NCBI GenBank assembly: GCA_914767715.1
Contig: OU612074.1
Span: 18,896,062 to 18,960,061, forward strand
DNA: 64,000 bases
Source: Membranipora membranacea
Lineage: Eukaryota > Bryozoa > Gymnolaemata > Cheilostomatida > Membraniporidae
Direction of reading: 5' to 3'
In this document: positions 12,452-23,385 of the stretch, piece by piece
Layout of the letters: every line of letters starts with the position of its first letter
How positions within the stretch are numbered: the stretch's first letter is position 1
Notes under the pieces: generated by a model
The model's database searches: none
Told to the model about the DNA's origin: nothing
The model's input: the letters and a program-made list of their open reading frames with translations, nothing else
Program-made: the position numbers and the translations under genes

Positions 12452-12500
12452 CTAACAACTTCACCAGTTGCTGTGTCTTAAGACTGATCCATCAATATCA
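12452..12500 (-). pseudogene. Relic of receptor-family exon 2 (end of signal peptide)
   Basis: The minus-strand sequence includes GATGGATCAG and GACACAGCAACTGGTGAAG, matching the MDQKTQQLVK part of exon 2 in genes A (17163-17230) and C (49155-49222). It has a few extra bases and an in-frame stop, and no good donor. It lies downstream, on the same strand, of the orphan exon 1 at 13448-13468, so both may be remnants of one dead gene. Confidence 0.5.
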
Positions 12501-13447
12501 ATGAGGAAACTCTACCACATTCTCGTAGTAACATCACCAAACATTTTGGAATAAAAATGCTATTTTTGGAAGCGAATAGTCGACGATCCATGCCTTCTGT
12601 TTGATACGGGCATCTAGACCAATGATCCATACTAATGTGGCCTGAGGCAACCAAACTGGATCAAGTTTTTACACTTTTTTTATATAACTTTGATAATGTT
12701 TGAAGCGACACCTTTGTTCAGTTTTTGCTTCACTTTGCAGTATGCAGTATTACATCAGCAACACAACTTTGTGAAACTTTGATCTTTACCACAGTAAACC
12801 CTCATTTCTACCCAGCTTAGCTATACATCTATTTATATGGTGTTACATTACCCCTCCCAAATATCAATGATCTAACTGACTATATGTATGAAAAATCTTA
12901 TGCTAGGCGTCTACTCTTGGTAAAGAGAGAGGACAACTAGAAAAATGTAACCATTTTGGTACCGACCCAAGCGTGATCAAATGAGTTAGTATCAAATATT
13001 AGTGATTAGTGTCTGTTCTGATCATGACCACAAATACAGGAGGTCTACTTTGTTCTTGCACGCAGTATTAAGATCCCCCTCCGCCTCTTCAAAAAAATAG
13101 TAGCCGGCAACGGTAGGTAAGGGTAAGTGGTACTACCCAACGCAAGTCACCTGCGCTTAAGGGAGGCCTGTTGAATATGGCAGTCAAATAAGACCTAGTG
13201 CATAGGGGAAGAAAATAAAGTAATGATTACGGGGAATCAGCACAGCACAGGAAACAAATGCAAAAGCCAATGATTATGGATGTAATGAGTATGAGATCCG
13301 TACTTGTGGGGTTGGGACTTTGGAGGGGTGAGAGACCCGGCTCCAGTATGTACTTAGCTAATACCCTCACGCTCAAGCCCTATTACCAGTAACTGTTGTC
13401 AGTAACAACTGGTTCAGGTAGGGTATAATAAATACTGTGATCTTCAC

Positions 13448-13468
13448 TAAAATTAATCCAAGCTCCAT
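13448..13468 (-). pseudogene. Orphan receptor signal exon 1 (MELGLIL)
   Basis: ATGGAGCTTGGATTAATTTT on the minus strand aligns with exon 1 of genes B and D (MELGFVL), with the same 21-base length. The following bases are GTGAAG, weaker than the family's GTAAG donor. No propeller exon follows in phase on this strand. Confidence 0.55.
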
Positions 13469-13721
13469 ATCCTTGATAAGCTAACTCTCTCAACACTGCA
13501 GTCTTTATCAGATTCAACTCTGAGATCAATAAGTGAATCATGGTGTACAAACTTCCTCTCTCATCACACATAACATAACATAACATATCAAAAGCCCTAG
13601 AGGTATGTGAAAGCTTTTAATAAGTTTGTTAAGTAAACATCAATTTGTATTTTTTGTTAGATGAGGTAATCAGTAACGACATAATTTTTATTGACCATGA
13701 TGTATATGAGGAATGTGTTGT

Positions 13722-14340
13722 TGTAAGATGTTTGGCCGTTTTACTCACAATTCCTATTCTACCCATTTTAAGATTTGTATGAAGCACAATATTGATATTT
13801 GATTGTAATAATAGAACATAAACAGAGTGCTAGATCATATTTTATGGCAATATCAAAATCTGCATCGCACTAATACCGACTTGTTGTATTGTTGTGTTTT
13901 AGCTGATTGTTTTTAAATTTAGTCTGACCAATTGTGTGAATCAAAATCGGCAGTGTTTTTCATTTTGGGTATTGCAAAGCAGCAAGTCATGAAATTTCTA
14001 AGATATGACTAATGACAGCAATCGATTTGGAGTCCAAGCATGATACTGACAAGCTTACAGATTCACTGATTGCTCTATTTATCACAGGAGATTTCATGTT
14101 ACTATACTCGACTGTTGTCCCCTCTTTGAGTAGATGGAAACAACTCCCTATTGAGGCGTTGAAAAGAGGGTTGGTTAAGTTGTTTAGAGCGCTGGTCAAT
14201 AAGCAAATGAATACAAAGTCAGAAAAATGTCATGCGCAGAGTCTGAGATCTACAGTTGGACCATTTAACCATTCTGCAAATTACTGACAGCCTCAATGCA
14301 GGTGCAGCCATTGCCAGCGATCACAGACAGCAAAACGATC
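13722..14340 (+). repeat. Copy of a sequence also found at 42590-43072 (and partly at 63750-64000)
   Basis: The shared blocks are ATTCCTATTCTACCCATT, TAGCTGATTGTTTTTAAATT, GGTATTGCAAAGCAGCAA and a 3' part with GAGATCTACAGTTG and ACTGACAGCCTCAA. The open frame at 14012-14287 lies inside this repeat and is not counted as a gene. Confidence 0.6.
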
Positions 14341-14864
14341 AGCTAAAACACAACAAGAGCTTAAGCTTAAGATCACTCACAATGAGTTTACATTTTTCAA
14401 AATTTTACTTAAATTTTAAAGGTAGCGAATGAAATAATTTGCTGTAAAACATTATGACCTCAGCTGGCTGCAATTGATTGCTATAAACACAAACTTCTGC
14501 ACTCTGTTTTTCTTTTATAATCACGATCAAATATCAATATATTGAATAATAGGTATCTCATAATGGAATCAATAGGAGTTTTGTGAGCAAAGCAGTCAAA
14601 CGCCTTGCTCACAGCATTCCTCATATAAAAAAAGTAATTGCACTGTTATAATACCCTCATATAGCCAAGTATACTAATTGATGCTTATCGCTCATCAATA
14701 CTAGTTGATGTAGCAAAGCTTACTTACACATACCTCTAAGCCTTTTGATAGACTACTGTAATGCTTGATAAGATTAGGAAGTCTGTACTTCATGATATTG
14801 ATTTCACAGTTGAATCTCGTGGAGGCTGCAAGGCTTGTGTTGAGAGAGTTATCTTAGCAATGAT

Positions 14865-14885
14865 ATGGAGATCGGATTAGTTTTG
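14865..14885 (+). pseudogene. Orphan receptor signal exon 1 (MEIGLVL)
   Basis: A 21-base exon with ATG, ending at a good donor GTAAGAA. It is preceded by a leader resembling that of gene B (CTTGATAAGATTAGGAAGTC at 14763). No exon 2 or propeller follows downstream before the satellite, so it appears stranded. It is the mirror partner of 13448-13468. Confidence 0.55.
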
Positions 14886-15530
14886 GTAAGAATATCACTG
14901 TATTTTCTATACCCTACCTGAACCAGTTGTTACTGACAACAGTTACTGGTAATAGGGCTTGAGCGCGAGGGTGTTAACAAAGCAAGGTACATACTGGAGC
15001 CGGGTCTTTTACCCCTCCCAAGTTCCAACCCTACAAGTACGGATCTAATACTCATTACATCCATACGAATCTATTACTTCTTTCATCCATAGTCATTGGC
15101 TTTGTAACTTGGGTGTCTCATATCTGTGATTAACATTTTGGTAAAAATAATTTTATCAGATTGAAATTGATTTGTATGTTGGAGTTTGCCTTGCCTGGTC
15201 GGAATACCTCCTTCAAATATGCAAATCTGTTATAGAGCACAGGCTAAATCAACCGGTTTCTATAAATTTTCTTTCAAGCCTTGTTGGTGATCCTTACTTA
15301 CAACATGCAACATTGATGGGCTAAGGTCATTTACTTTCCCTTCATTGCTCCGCCTCTGATCGAGTGACAGTGTAGCACCGAATATTGAAAAACCCACCAG
15401 CCTCCCCCATGAATACCTAGATCAAGCTCAATCCAATCGCCGACATTGATCAAAAGCAACTACGAATACAGGCAAATGGACCAAACTTGGACCAAACTTG
15501 AACACCCTACACTTAGCTACTCAGATATTT

Positions 15531-16463
15531 AGTCATACAACTTTAAGTTGTATGACTTTTGTTTTGGTTGGATTTATTATTATTTTTGCAACACTTTTTG
15601 GGCTTCTATAAGTCAAGAACTACTAGACACAATTTCATATAACTTTGTCACAACATAGTTCCATATGTCTAGATGAGAAATTACGAAATGAATTTTTTAA
15701 TTGTTATGTAATATTCGCTAATTATTAGACTAGTGAGTGACGGACGTTTGTTGCTCTTTGTTGGGATATCTTGAGAACAAATCATGCGATTGAGTTAAAA
15801 CTTGGAATATGGGGGTTTTGACATAATATGCCGAATCTAATGACATCATTGCCTATGATGTCACATGGCCCGATATACAAATGGCCGCCTTATACTGTAA
15901 ATTGCAGCTAACTAACAGTTCTTATGATGCGATTGAGTTAAAACTTGGGATATGGGGGTTATGACATATAACGGATCTTATGACATCATCAATTTTAATG
16001 TCACATGACCCGATATCCAAAATGGCTGTCATAAACATTAAGTGGCTGCCGATTAACAGTTCTTATCATGTGATTGAGTTAAAACTTGGGATATGGGGGT
16101 TATGACATATACCGAATCTTATGACATCATCAATTTTAATGTCACATGAACCGATATCCAAACTGGCCGCCATAAACAGGAAGTGGCTGCCGATAAATAG
16201 CTCTTATCATTCGATTGAGTAACAACTTGGGATTTCGGGGCTATGACATATACCGAATCATATGACATCATTGAGTTTGATGTCACGTGACCTGATATCC
16301 AAAATGGCCGTCATAAACATTAAGTGGCTGCCGATTAACAGTTCTTATCATGTGATTGAGTTAAAACTTGGTATTTGGGGGTTATGACATGTGCCGAAGC
16401 TGATAACATCATCAATTTTCATGTCACATGACCTTGAAAATCATTATGGTCGGTTGTATGACT
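15531..16463. mobile_element. Inverted-terminus element carrying a 141-bp satellite
   Basis: AGTCATACAAC at 15531-15541 is repeated inverted at 15547-15557 (forming a hairpin) and again at 16453-16463, so the array is bracketed by inverted copies. Five units start at GATTGAGTTAAAACTTGG-type words at 15788, 15931, 16072, 16213 and 16353, spaced 143, 141, 141 and 140 bases. Each unit contains GATATGGGGGTTATGACATA, TATGACATCATC, GTCACATGACC and GTGGCTGCCGATTAACAG in order. No clear target duplication was found. Confidence 0.65.
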
Positions 16464-16894
16464 TCATATTTGCTCGCAAATATTATTACCGTTTCTAGTT
16501 TTCTATATAGTTGAAGAAAGTGTGGCAAAAGTGTCACGGTGACACAAATTCGAGTCAAAGCCTCATATTTAATGATTCGAAAACCCGACCCTTATCCTGT
16601 TTTAAAGGGTAATCATCCCTTTGGATTGATGGTAGCGTTCTGGATTCCAATCATGAACCGGTGACTTACACTCGCTTAATATTCAAGGGTCACATTTGGG
16701 TGAATCAGTATTCACCAAGATGATGGTGTCATATTATATCGGCAAACTAAATTACTCGAAATGATCCCCTATAACTGGAATGTTTGATGTTTTGCACAAA
16801 TCAATGTCTATGCATCCTTGAAATGCAGCCTGTTGATTGATTTTGCAGCAATATTTGACATGCTAAATAATAATACTGCTGACAGACAGCTGTG

Positions 16895-16920
16895 TCAGCG
16901 TGATAAGACAAGGAAGCTCA
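16895..16920 (+). promoter_or_regulatory. Conserved 5' leader element of receptor gene A
   Basis: GTCAGCGTGATAAGACAAGG lies about 110 bases upstream of the gene A start and recurs at the same place in genes B (37716-37737), C (49461-49482) and D (58840-58860). TGATAAGA is a GATA-factor type word. Whether the block is promoter or 5' UTR cannot be told from sequence. Confidence 0.5.
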
Positions 16921-17007
16921 TGTTTATATGATAATCATAACAGAGTTGAACTTTAAGAATGCTACTGGGTTAACATAGGGTATCGGCAGTCTTAGTTTGA
17001 CCGAGAA

Positions 17008-19604
17008 ATGGCCATTGGATTTATGTTGGTATGATTTTAGCCTGTCTCTGTCTTGCTTATATTACTTATTTTACTATCATTTGTTACTACAGCATTGTAA
17101 GAAGATTGATATTCAGAGTGATGTCATTGTTGTTATAAAGTTATGTTTTTTTCGTTTACCAGTTGGTGATTTGGCTGAAACTGCTCACAGTGACATGCAT
17201 GGATCAGAAGACACAGCAACTAGTGAAGCGGTATGTTGTTAAAGTTCAAACTAAGATCTTGGCGTGTGCTCGACATTATGGCCATGGTCTCCCCATTACC
17301 CACAACTATAGTAATTCATTTTCCACTTCGACTTCACTTTTTCCACTGAGACGCTTCATCAGTTCATTTTGGTATTATTCATGAATATATACGAATCACA
17401 AATGGTAGTTGAATCACCGTTTACCCTATGTTAGAGTATACAACTTATATATATATATGACTACATGTATACAAATATACAAATGTAATATTCTAACGAG
17501 TCCTAATTGATTTTTTTCAAAATGTGTGAATATACCTAATTTTAAACTTTTCAGGCTAGAAGACTCAAAGTCGCAAACATTTGTCACCTCAACCGACAAC
17601 GCCTGGGTTTTCCACATTGAGCTGGACAATAATCGCCTTGGGAACATCATCTACACTGATTACAGCGCACTCAAAACTACCGATGGAGTGACTACAACAG
17701 TCATAGCAGGGAATAGTTCAAACTGGGGCTATAGGGAGGGTGTTGGTGAGAATGCACTTTTTTATGGGGTAACAGGATTTGCCCAGATCTCACATGATCG
17801 CATAATAGCAACTGAGACAGCTGATGTTAGGGAATGTATGAGGATGATTCACAGAAGAAATGGGTCGACCTCTCCTTTTAGTGGAGAATGTGGAGAAGTG
17901 GATGATTTTTACACACACCAATTTGAGGAGGAATATGGACCATACAAACCAAGTAATACTGCTGTGTCCTGTGTGATCGGAGACAATCAGGACCAACAGA
18001 AGGTATTATTCACTCACCGCAGTAGAATTGTGAAGTCTGCTTCTATTATCACAGGGGTTGTTGAAATCTTTGCAAACTCTAAAGCTTTACTCTCTATAAC
18101 TTTCATAACACAACACATGAATGGAGATGTTTATGTAATAGATTATGATTCAATCTACCGCATCAACTACTATAACAAATTAGTCACACACGTCGCAGGA
18201 AAAGAATACTCTGATGTTAGTCCATCCCCCGACAGCAGTCTAGCCGAAGCAAGATTTAGATACCCACGCAATCTTCAGTTTATTGGAAATGGGACCATGC
18301 TTGTAGCGGATACATGGGAGGATATAATAAGACTAGTGGATATGAACGATGACAATGTCAGCACAATTAACATTTGCTCGGGATGCATTACGCTCAATTT
18401 CCCCTACTCTCTACTCATGACCAATGACTCACTGTACATAGGAGAGTCTGGACAAATTCTGCGGTTTTCTTGTAAGTGGACTCACTCATAACGTCCTTTT
18501 TTAAGCAGTATATCAAATTCTAGGGCACTGAAACAATATTTTACTAATGCAGCGTAGGCTCCATGATCATTGATAATCCAAATTATTTAAGAATACGGTA
18601 ATAAACTAAATATTGGGCAGCCATACTATTTTTAGCAACTTTAAATACCTGATACACCGAATCAGGTACTGTAGGTAACTATATATAGACAACTTTAGTA
18701 CCATTCGGAAATCTATAACACACAGAACTGGCACTGCAGTCCATCTTCTACTGGGGATTGGTTGGGCCCCAGGTGTGCTCCGACCTGCCTGCAAATTGAG
18801 AGCAAAATTGGCGCAGATATTGCGGCCTTGCCATTAAGGCATTAATATTTCGCCGCCCATGCCTCGGGATAGGCGAGTGATATGTCATCGGATTTTAATC
18901 AACCTGTAACCTTTTTATCACTGTATATATACTGTATATTTGTATCTGTGGGTTGGCCCCATGAACATCTAAATAATAATTTCTATGTTTATCGCTGGAA
19001 CATACTTATGACAGATGATGTGGGGAATCGGGACATTGAGAACTAACCTTATCGTTTGTTTGGCCAGAGCTAGAGTGCAGTACACTTAATGCAGGTAGAC
19101 CTATGTAATGGTTTTTAACACATTCCGTGTATTTTATTTTAGTATCCGAAGAGAGGTGTGGTGAACCCCCAGTAATCGAGAATGCTAAGCTGGTTACCAC
19201 TTCTGACAGTGACAGAGAGGGCTCACAGATTTATTACCAGTGTAACTCTAAAGTTTCCTCAGGCGATGGACTGTACACATGTACAAAGACACCCACAAGG
19301 CTTGAGTGGTCCGGCATCAAACTACTCTGCCGGAAAAATGTTTTAGGTGAGAAAACACACATGATACTTTGGTAACCTTGAAATTCAACAACGGATTTGG
19401 TAGAAATTTGGATTTCAATTAGGAATAGTGCTGCCAAATAATTAAGTGAAAGATACAATCTTTTATTTTTCAGTCCCTGTTCTGATTGGTCTAGTCGTTC
19501 CGGTTCTTGTGATCACGGGAATTTTGCTGATTGTTTTCTGGCTCAAAAGAAGACTTGCCAGCTCCCATCTTAACACTCTCTCAATCAACAATCAAATACT
19601 GTAG
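17008..19604 (+). CDS. Receptor gene A: NHL propeller-sushi-transmembrane protein, short tail
   Basis: Five exons join in frame: 17008-17028, 17163-17230, 17555-18471, 19143-19346 and 19474-19604 (1341 nt, about 446 residues). Intron phases are 0, 2, 1, 1, 1. Residues 1-20 form a signal peptide (MAIGFMLLVIWLKLLTV). Residues about 30-335 form a propeller-like ectodomain with NHL-type strands: VTTTVIAGNSS..GYREGVGENALF and, later, SLAEARFRYPRNLQF..LVADTW. Residues about 336-403 are a sushi (CCP) domain (RCGEPP, IYYQCN, YTCTK, EWSG, LLC), consistent with extracellular adhesion or recognition. Residues 404-427 form the membrane helix, followed by WLKRR. The cytoplasmic tail is cut short at TAG 19602-19604 by a 2-base gain in a CT run; the other frame would continue the family tail to about 19683. 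Domain calls are firm; ligand and role are unknown. Confidence 0.85.
18748..18912 (+). mobile_element. 5'-truncated SINE
   Basis: This matches the body (not the tRNA-like head) of the SINE at 31055-31330. Shared blocks include CCAGGTGTGCTCCGACCTGC, GGCGCAGATATTGC, ATATTTCGCCGCCCATGC and GATATGTCATC(G/T)GATTTTAATC. It ends just before the intron sequence resumes between the propeller and sushi exons of gene A. Confidence 0.7.
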
Positions 19605-19924
19605 CAGAAATTGGTCAGATTGTGACACAACAGCCCCTACTGTGTGGAGAGTTGGGTCTGAATAATTTACCACCAAATGAGTAAGCTGTGCCTGAACAAA
19701 CTTCAGGCAGTGAGAAGAGGTAAGATACTGATTAATGCCATGATACTCCTAAATTGTGAGATGGTTATGGTTAAATTGTTTGTAAACTGCATTATGAAAT
19801 ATTGCACCAAACCAACCTCGTACTAGTGACACATCTCACACTGATATATTTATTCTATTTCGTTATTATTGTTGCATCATTGCCCTCTTACGGGAACTGT
19901 TTTTGCTATTCGCCGTCTATTAAT

Positions 19925-20237
19925 CACTATGGTCCCATGCCTCGAATTTGTGGTTCACTCCAATTTCGAATTCTGAATGCTAACCATTTCCATGATGGAA
20001 AAAACATGAAAAGAATCTGCCGCGGCCGGGACATGAACCCCGGCCTCCCGCGTTTATATGTTCTTTGAAGTTATTCTGTGCAAGCTCGCTAACCATTCAG
20101 CCCCACCGCCAATTCAATTTAACTTGGTTTCTGTTGCCTAATCGCGTCAAAAAAGTCATTCGTCACAATCGGAATGTCATTTCCATGGATCGATAACTCC
20201 CGAAATGCTCACGAAATCGCAACATGGGACCATAGTG
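19925..20237. mobile_element. Inverted-repeat element with an internal tRNA-like segment
   Basis: CACTATGGTCCCATG at 19925-19939 is perfectly inverted at 20223-20237. Inside, the minus strand of about 20020-20108 reads like a tRNA. It has an A-box-like CTGAATGGTTAGCGAGC, and a B-box-like GGTTCATGTCC between matching CCGGG and CCCGG arms. It could be a MITE that absorbed a SINE head, or a SINE whose ends happen to be inverted. No clean target duplication was seen. Confidence 0.5.
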
Positions 20238-20239
20238 TA

Positions 20240-21950
20240 TTACTCACTGCTTCATAACCTAATTCAATGTGAATTTTACAACAGTTATCTCCATCAGAGG
20301 GAAAACATTGGACTCGTTCCCATCGACATCGTAAAAAGCCTATATAAGAACACATCTTGTTAGTTCTAAGTTATACTTCTAATCACTTATCAAACATGTA
20401 CCAATTTCAACAATCATATTCAAAATATGAATAATCATATTGCTGTCTGTGATTGCTGATGATGACTACACCTGCCTCACCTGTATGTAGTTTTTCAGTA
20501 GAACTATTCTACCAAGTCATTAGTTCCACCCTTTCACCATAACCAGCTGTATTCCAGTATGACACTCTGCTGCAAAGCCAGACCTGTAGCCAGTAGGCCG
20601 TAACCATGGGCTTGCACCTTTTAGAATGTTACACATCCAAAGAGACCTTTATTATAATGAGTTCTGGTCCCTAGGGAAAGTGCAGTCAGCCAAGGGGTAA
20701 TCGACTTTGATACCGGAACTTTGATAGACAGGAGTATTGAATCAACCACTGAGATGATCAAAAGCAGACACACTATGTTCTCCACCGCTTTATAATATAA
20801 GGTTGGGTGATTCACTCTCTCCGCTAACTAAACTTGGCTTTGTTTGTACATAGTAGTGAGAAGATGGTGATCCTAAAATTTACTATGAAACTGATAACTA
20901 TAACAATATTTATATAGACGCCCTACCTAGTTTTTCAACCTAAAAGATAATAATTAGGCCTGTATCAGGTTAAACTATTGTTATAGGCCCCTCAAAATTA
21001 GTTTACCAATTAGACATGTACTGCTGAAACATTTGTCACCTGATATCATTTACATTTGGTAATTGTGGCCTTGATTGACTGATAGTAGCAGTCTAAACTT
21101 CTGCAGCACACTTACAGTCTAGGCAATGACATTGACATAAATATTAGACAGCTCACTGAATTTATTATCCTTGCCTTGAATCTTACAACGGCTTAAGTAA
21201 TTTGATCCCGAAGAGGGGGGGGGGGGGCTTCAAATGAAGCTAGCAAAAATCATCATTTGAGACCATAGTCACTGTGTGAGCAATACCCACTAAGGTCTTG
21301 TTGCTATATCGCAACATTCTATAGATATAAAACATTGTTTCAAACTGTCGTAGTTGTCTACTCTTGGTGAACAAGAAGGCAACTAGTAAAGGATTACCAA
21401 TACATATTCAGTCAGTACATTGATATTTTGAGATGATGATGAGGTAACACATTCGGCAGAGAAGAGGTTTTATTGTGATGAAGGTTAAATTAAAAAAAGA
21501 TCTGTTGCTGATACTACAAGTATGAAAACTGTGCACAAGTACAACTGCAAAGGTAAACCTACATTTTCTGACTAAGGACCTTTAGTTCGTAATTTGTTGA
21601 AGCAGTGTATAGACTATATACTACCATTATGGCGTCCTAATACCCAATGCTCTTTTCACTGGAAGCAACACTCGATGAATCAAATGAATGTGTATTCTGC
21701 TGCTGTCGTTTACCTGCTGACTTTAAAGAGTATTTGGCGTCAGGCCAGTAAAATTCAGTTATCATACACACTACATACAAATGCCTCAGAATTAAAAACC
21801 TAGTAAAACAAAGTGTGAGCAAGTAAGAGATGAATGGTAATGATAATCTCTACAAAAAGAATTTGATTGCCATCAACTTGTCAAGATAGCACCCTCGGTG
21901 TCGGATCTGCAGTCTCTTGAGGTTCAGTTCTGAAATGATCATCCTGAAAT
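20240..21950. other. Intergenic stretch without a supported gene
   Basis: Only short, unsupported frames are present. A 13-G homopolymer is at 21215-21227. The minus-strand leader relic begins near its right end. Confidence 0.35.
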
Positions 21951-21980
21951 AATTTCTTCGTTGTCTTATCACATTGACAT
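21870..21980 (-). promoter_or_regulatory. Relic receptor-family leader
   Basis: The minus strand reads GTCAATGTGATAAGACAACG (about 21957-21978). It continues with a run resembling the 5' leader of gene C (ACTGAACCTCAAGAGACTGC against GTTGAACTTCAAGAAGGCTGC). No start codon or signal exon of the family follows. Confidence 0.45.
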
Positions 21981-21999
21981 TAACACTGTCCTTTATCAA

Positions 22000-23020
22000 A
22001 ATTACTATGGATTAAAAAGGGGTTCTATAAGTCATGCTGTTATCAGTGATGAGGCCACATTGGATTTTAGAAAATAACACAGGCACTCGTGATAAACACC
22101 ATAAGATTCTGGACCGACGTTGCTCATACCAAACTTAAAAGCTAGGGAAAACCAACCACAGTACATAACCAATACCATTCTCAAGTTGATGAAAGCCTGA
22201 GATCATGCATATTGTAATAATGAAAGGGCATAGAAATTACTAAGCAAGCTATCCAAATCACTGATAAGATTGTCACTCACATCGCAGGGGAGATGATACA
22301 TAAGATATAAATGTGGTCACCACCTCAAAAATACCAAAAGTCTCATCTAATACATATCTCACTAATTGAATAGATTTGAGTCATTCATTTTAGCTTACCA
22401 TTCTAATTTGACAGTTATAATAATGATACATTTATTGTCAGCCACAATTTTATCGGCTCCTATGTTTCTGTACTTCTTTGGAGTGATTGCCGCAAGTGTT
22501 CCATTTAATGAGGGTAGGGATATTATATATTTAAATCATGTAGCCCTGACAATCATCAACGTCATAACCAGTCCGGTCTCATCTTTGCTACAAACTCATA
22601 GTGGAGCGGTGCTTCATCACTTAGGATGACTCACAAAATCCGCAAGATCAATATTCCACATAAATTTGGGACTCTTAAACTGGGATATAAATTGAAAAAA
22701 TAGGGCAATAACTTGTTTTGTATCGAGTAAAATTTGTAAGGTTGACTGTTAGAACAAGATTTAGTCACCTTCATTGGCCTCGGCCTTACAGCGAAATGTT
22801 TTTCTGTTTACATATACAACTCTAGGTGACGGTATGACTAATGTTCGATACAACTATTCTGGAAGTCCATTTGATTTACTGCTATATGGATGGTTAACTT
22901 CACAACAGTTCTAAGTTGAGCAAATCATCGCTAGACCAGCCGTAAAGAACATTCTCAGGTTATTGGCAGATTAATTGTCTTCAAGTTATTTGATGTTAAC
23001 GGAAAACATACAAATGGTTA
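22000..23020. other. Intergenic stretch upstream of the CAP gene
   Basis: No supported gene, repeat or RNA was recognised. Paralogy with the truncated CAP duplicate begins at about 23025. Confidence 0.3.
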
Positions 23021-23276
23021 TTAGTGCTCTGTTGTGTGTGTGTCATTGAGGAACTCATGTGGGTTTTTGGCAGGACAGATCCACATATAATTCAATGATC
23101 TTGATTGATGGGTGCATGGCTTGTTTACCTCTTAATTTGTTTTGCGTATTTTGAGAGAATCATAGTGAATTCTGAAGTGGTAAATTTAATTGGTTTTACT
23201 CACCCCGAAGGTATGCCTTGCTAATTACCAGTGATTTGCAGGTCTTACACATTTATTTACTACAGGTTCCAGCAGG

Positions 23277-23284
23277 TATATAAG
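23277..23284 (+). promoter_or_regulatory. TATA box of the CAP gene
   Basis: TATATAAG lies 109 bases before the ATG at 23386. It is kept in the same position in the truncated duplicate (11166-11173), which supports a real core promoter element. Transcription would be expected to start about 25-30 bases downstream. Confidence 0.6.
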
Positions 23285-23385
23285 GGAGAAACCAGATTAT
23301 TTAGGACAAGAAAACTTCTTTTCAGCTTGGAGGAAAACAATTACTAATCATTTCAAAATCACTTCAAAACTATTTGGCATTTGCA

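Larger units (their letters stand above)
13240..15120. repeat. Inverted repeat, arms about 400 bp, each arm carrying a receptor exon-1 relic
   Basis: The left arm (about 13240-13640) and right arm (about 14705-15115) are reverse complements. Shared marks include CCAGTAACTGTTGTCAGTAA (13386) with its complement near 14930, and ACATACCTCTA near 13600 and 14728. The spacer of about 1.07 kb mostly consists of the repeat at 13722-14340. Confidence 0.7.

Noticed and set aside
15788-16450. CRISPR array
   Set aside because: The repeats are 141-bp head-to-tail units without spacers, in animal DNA.
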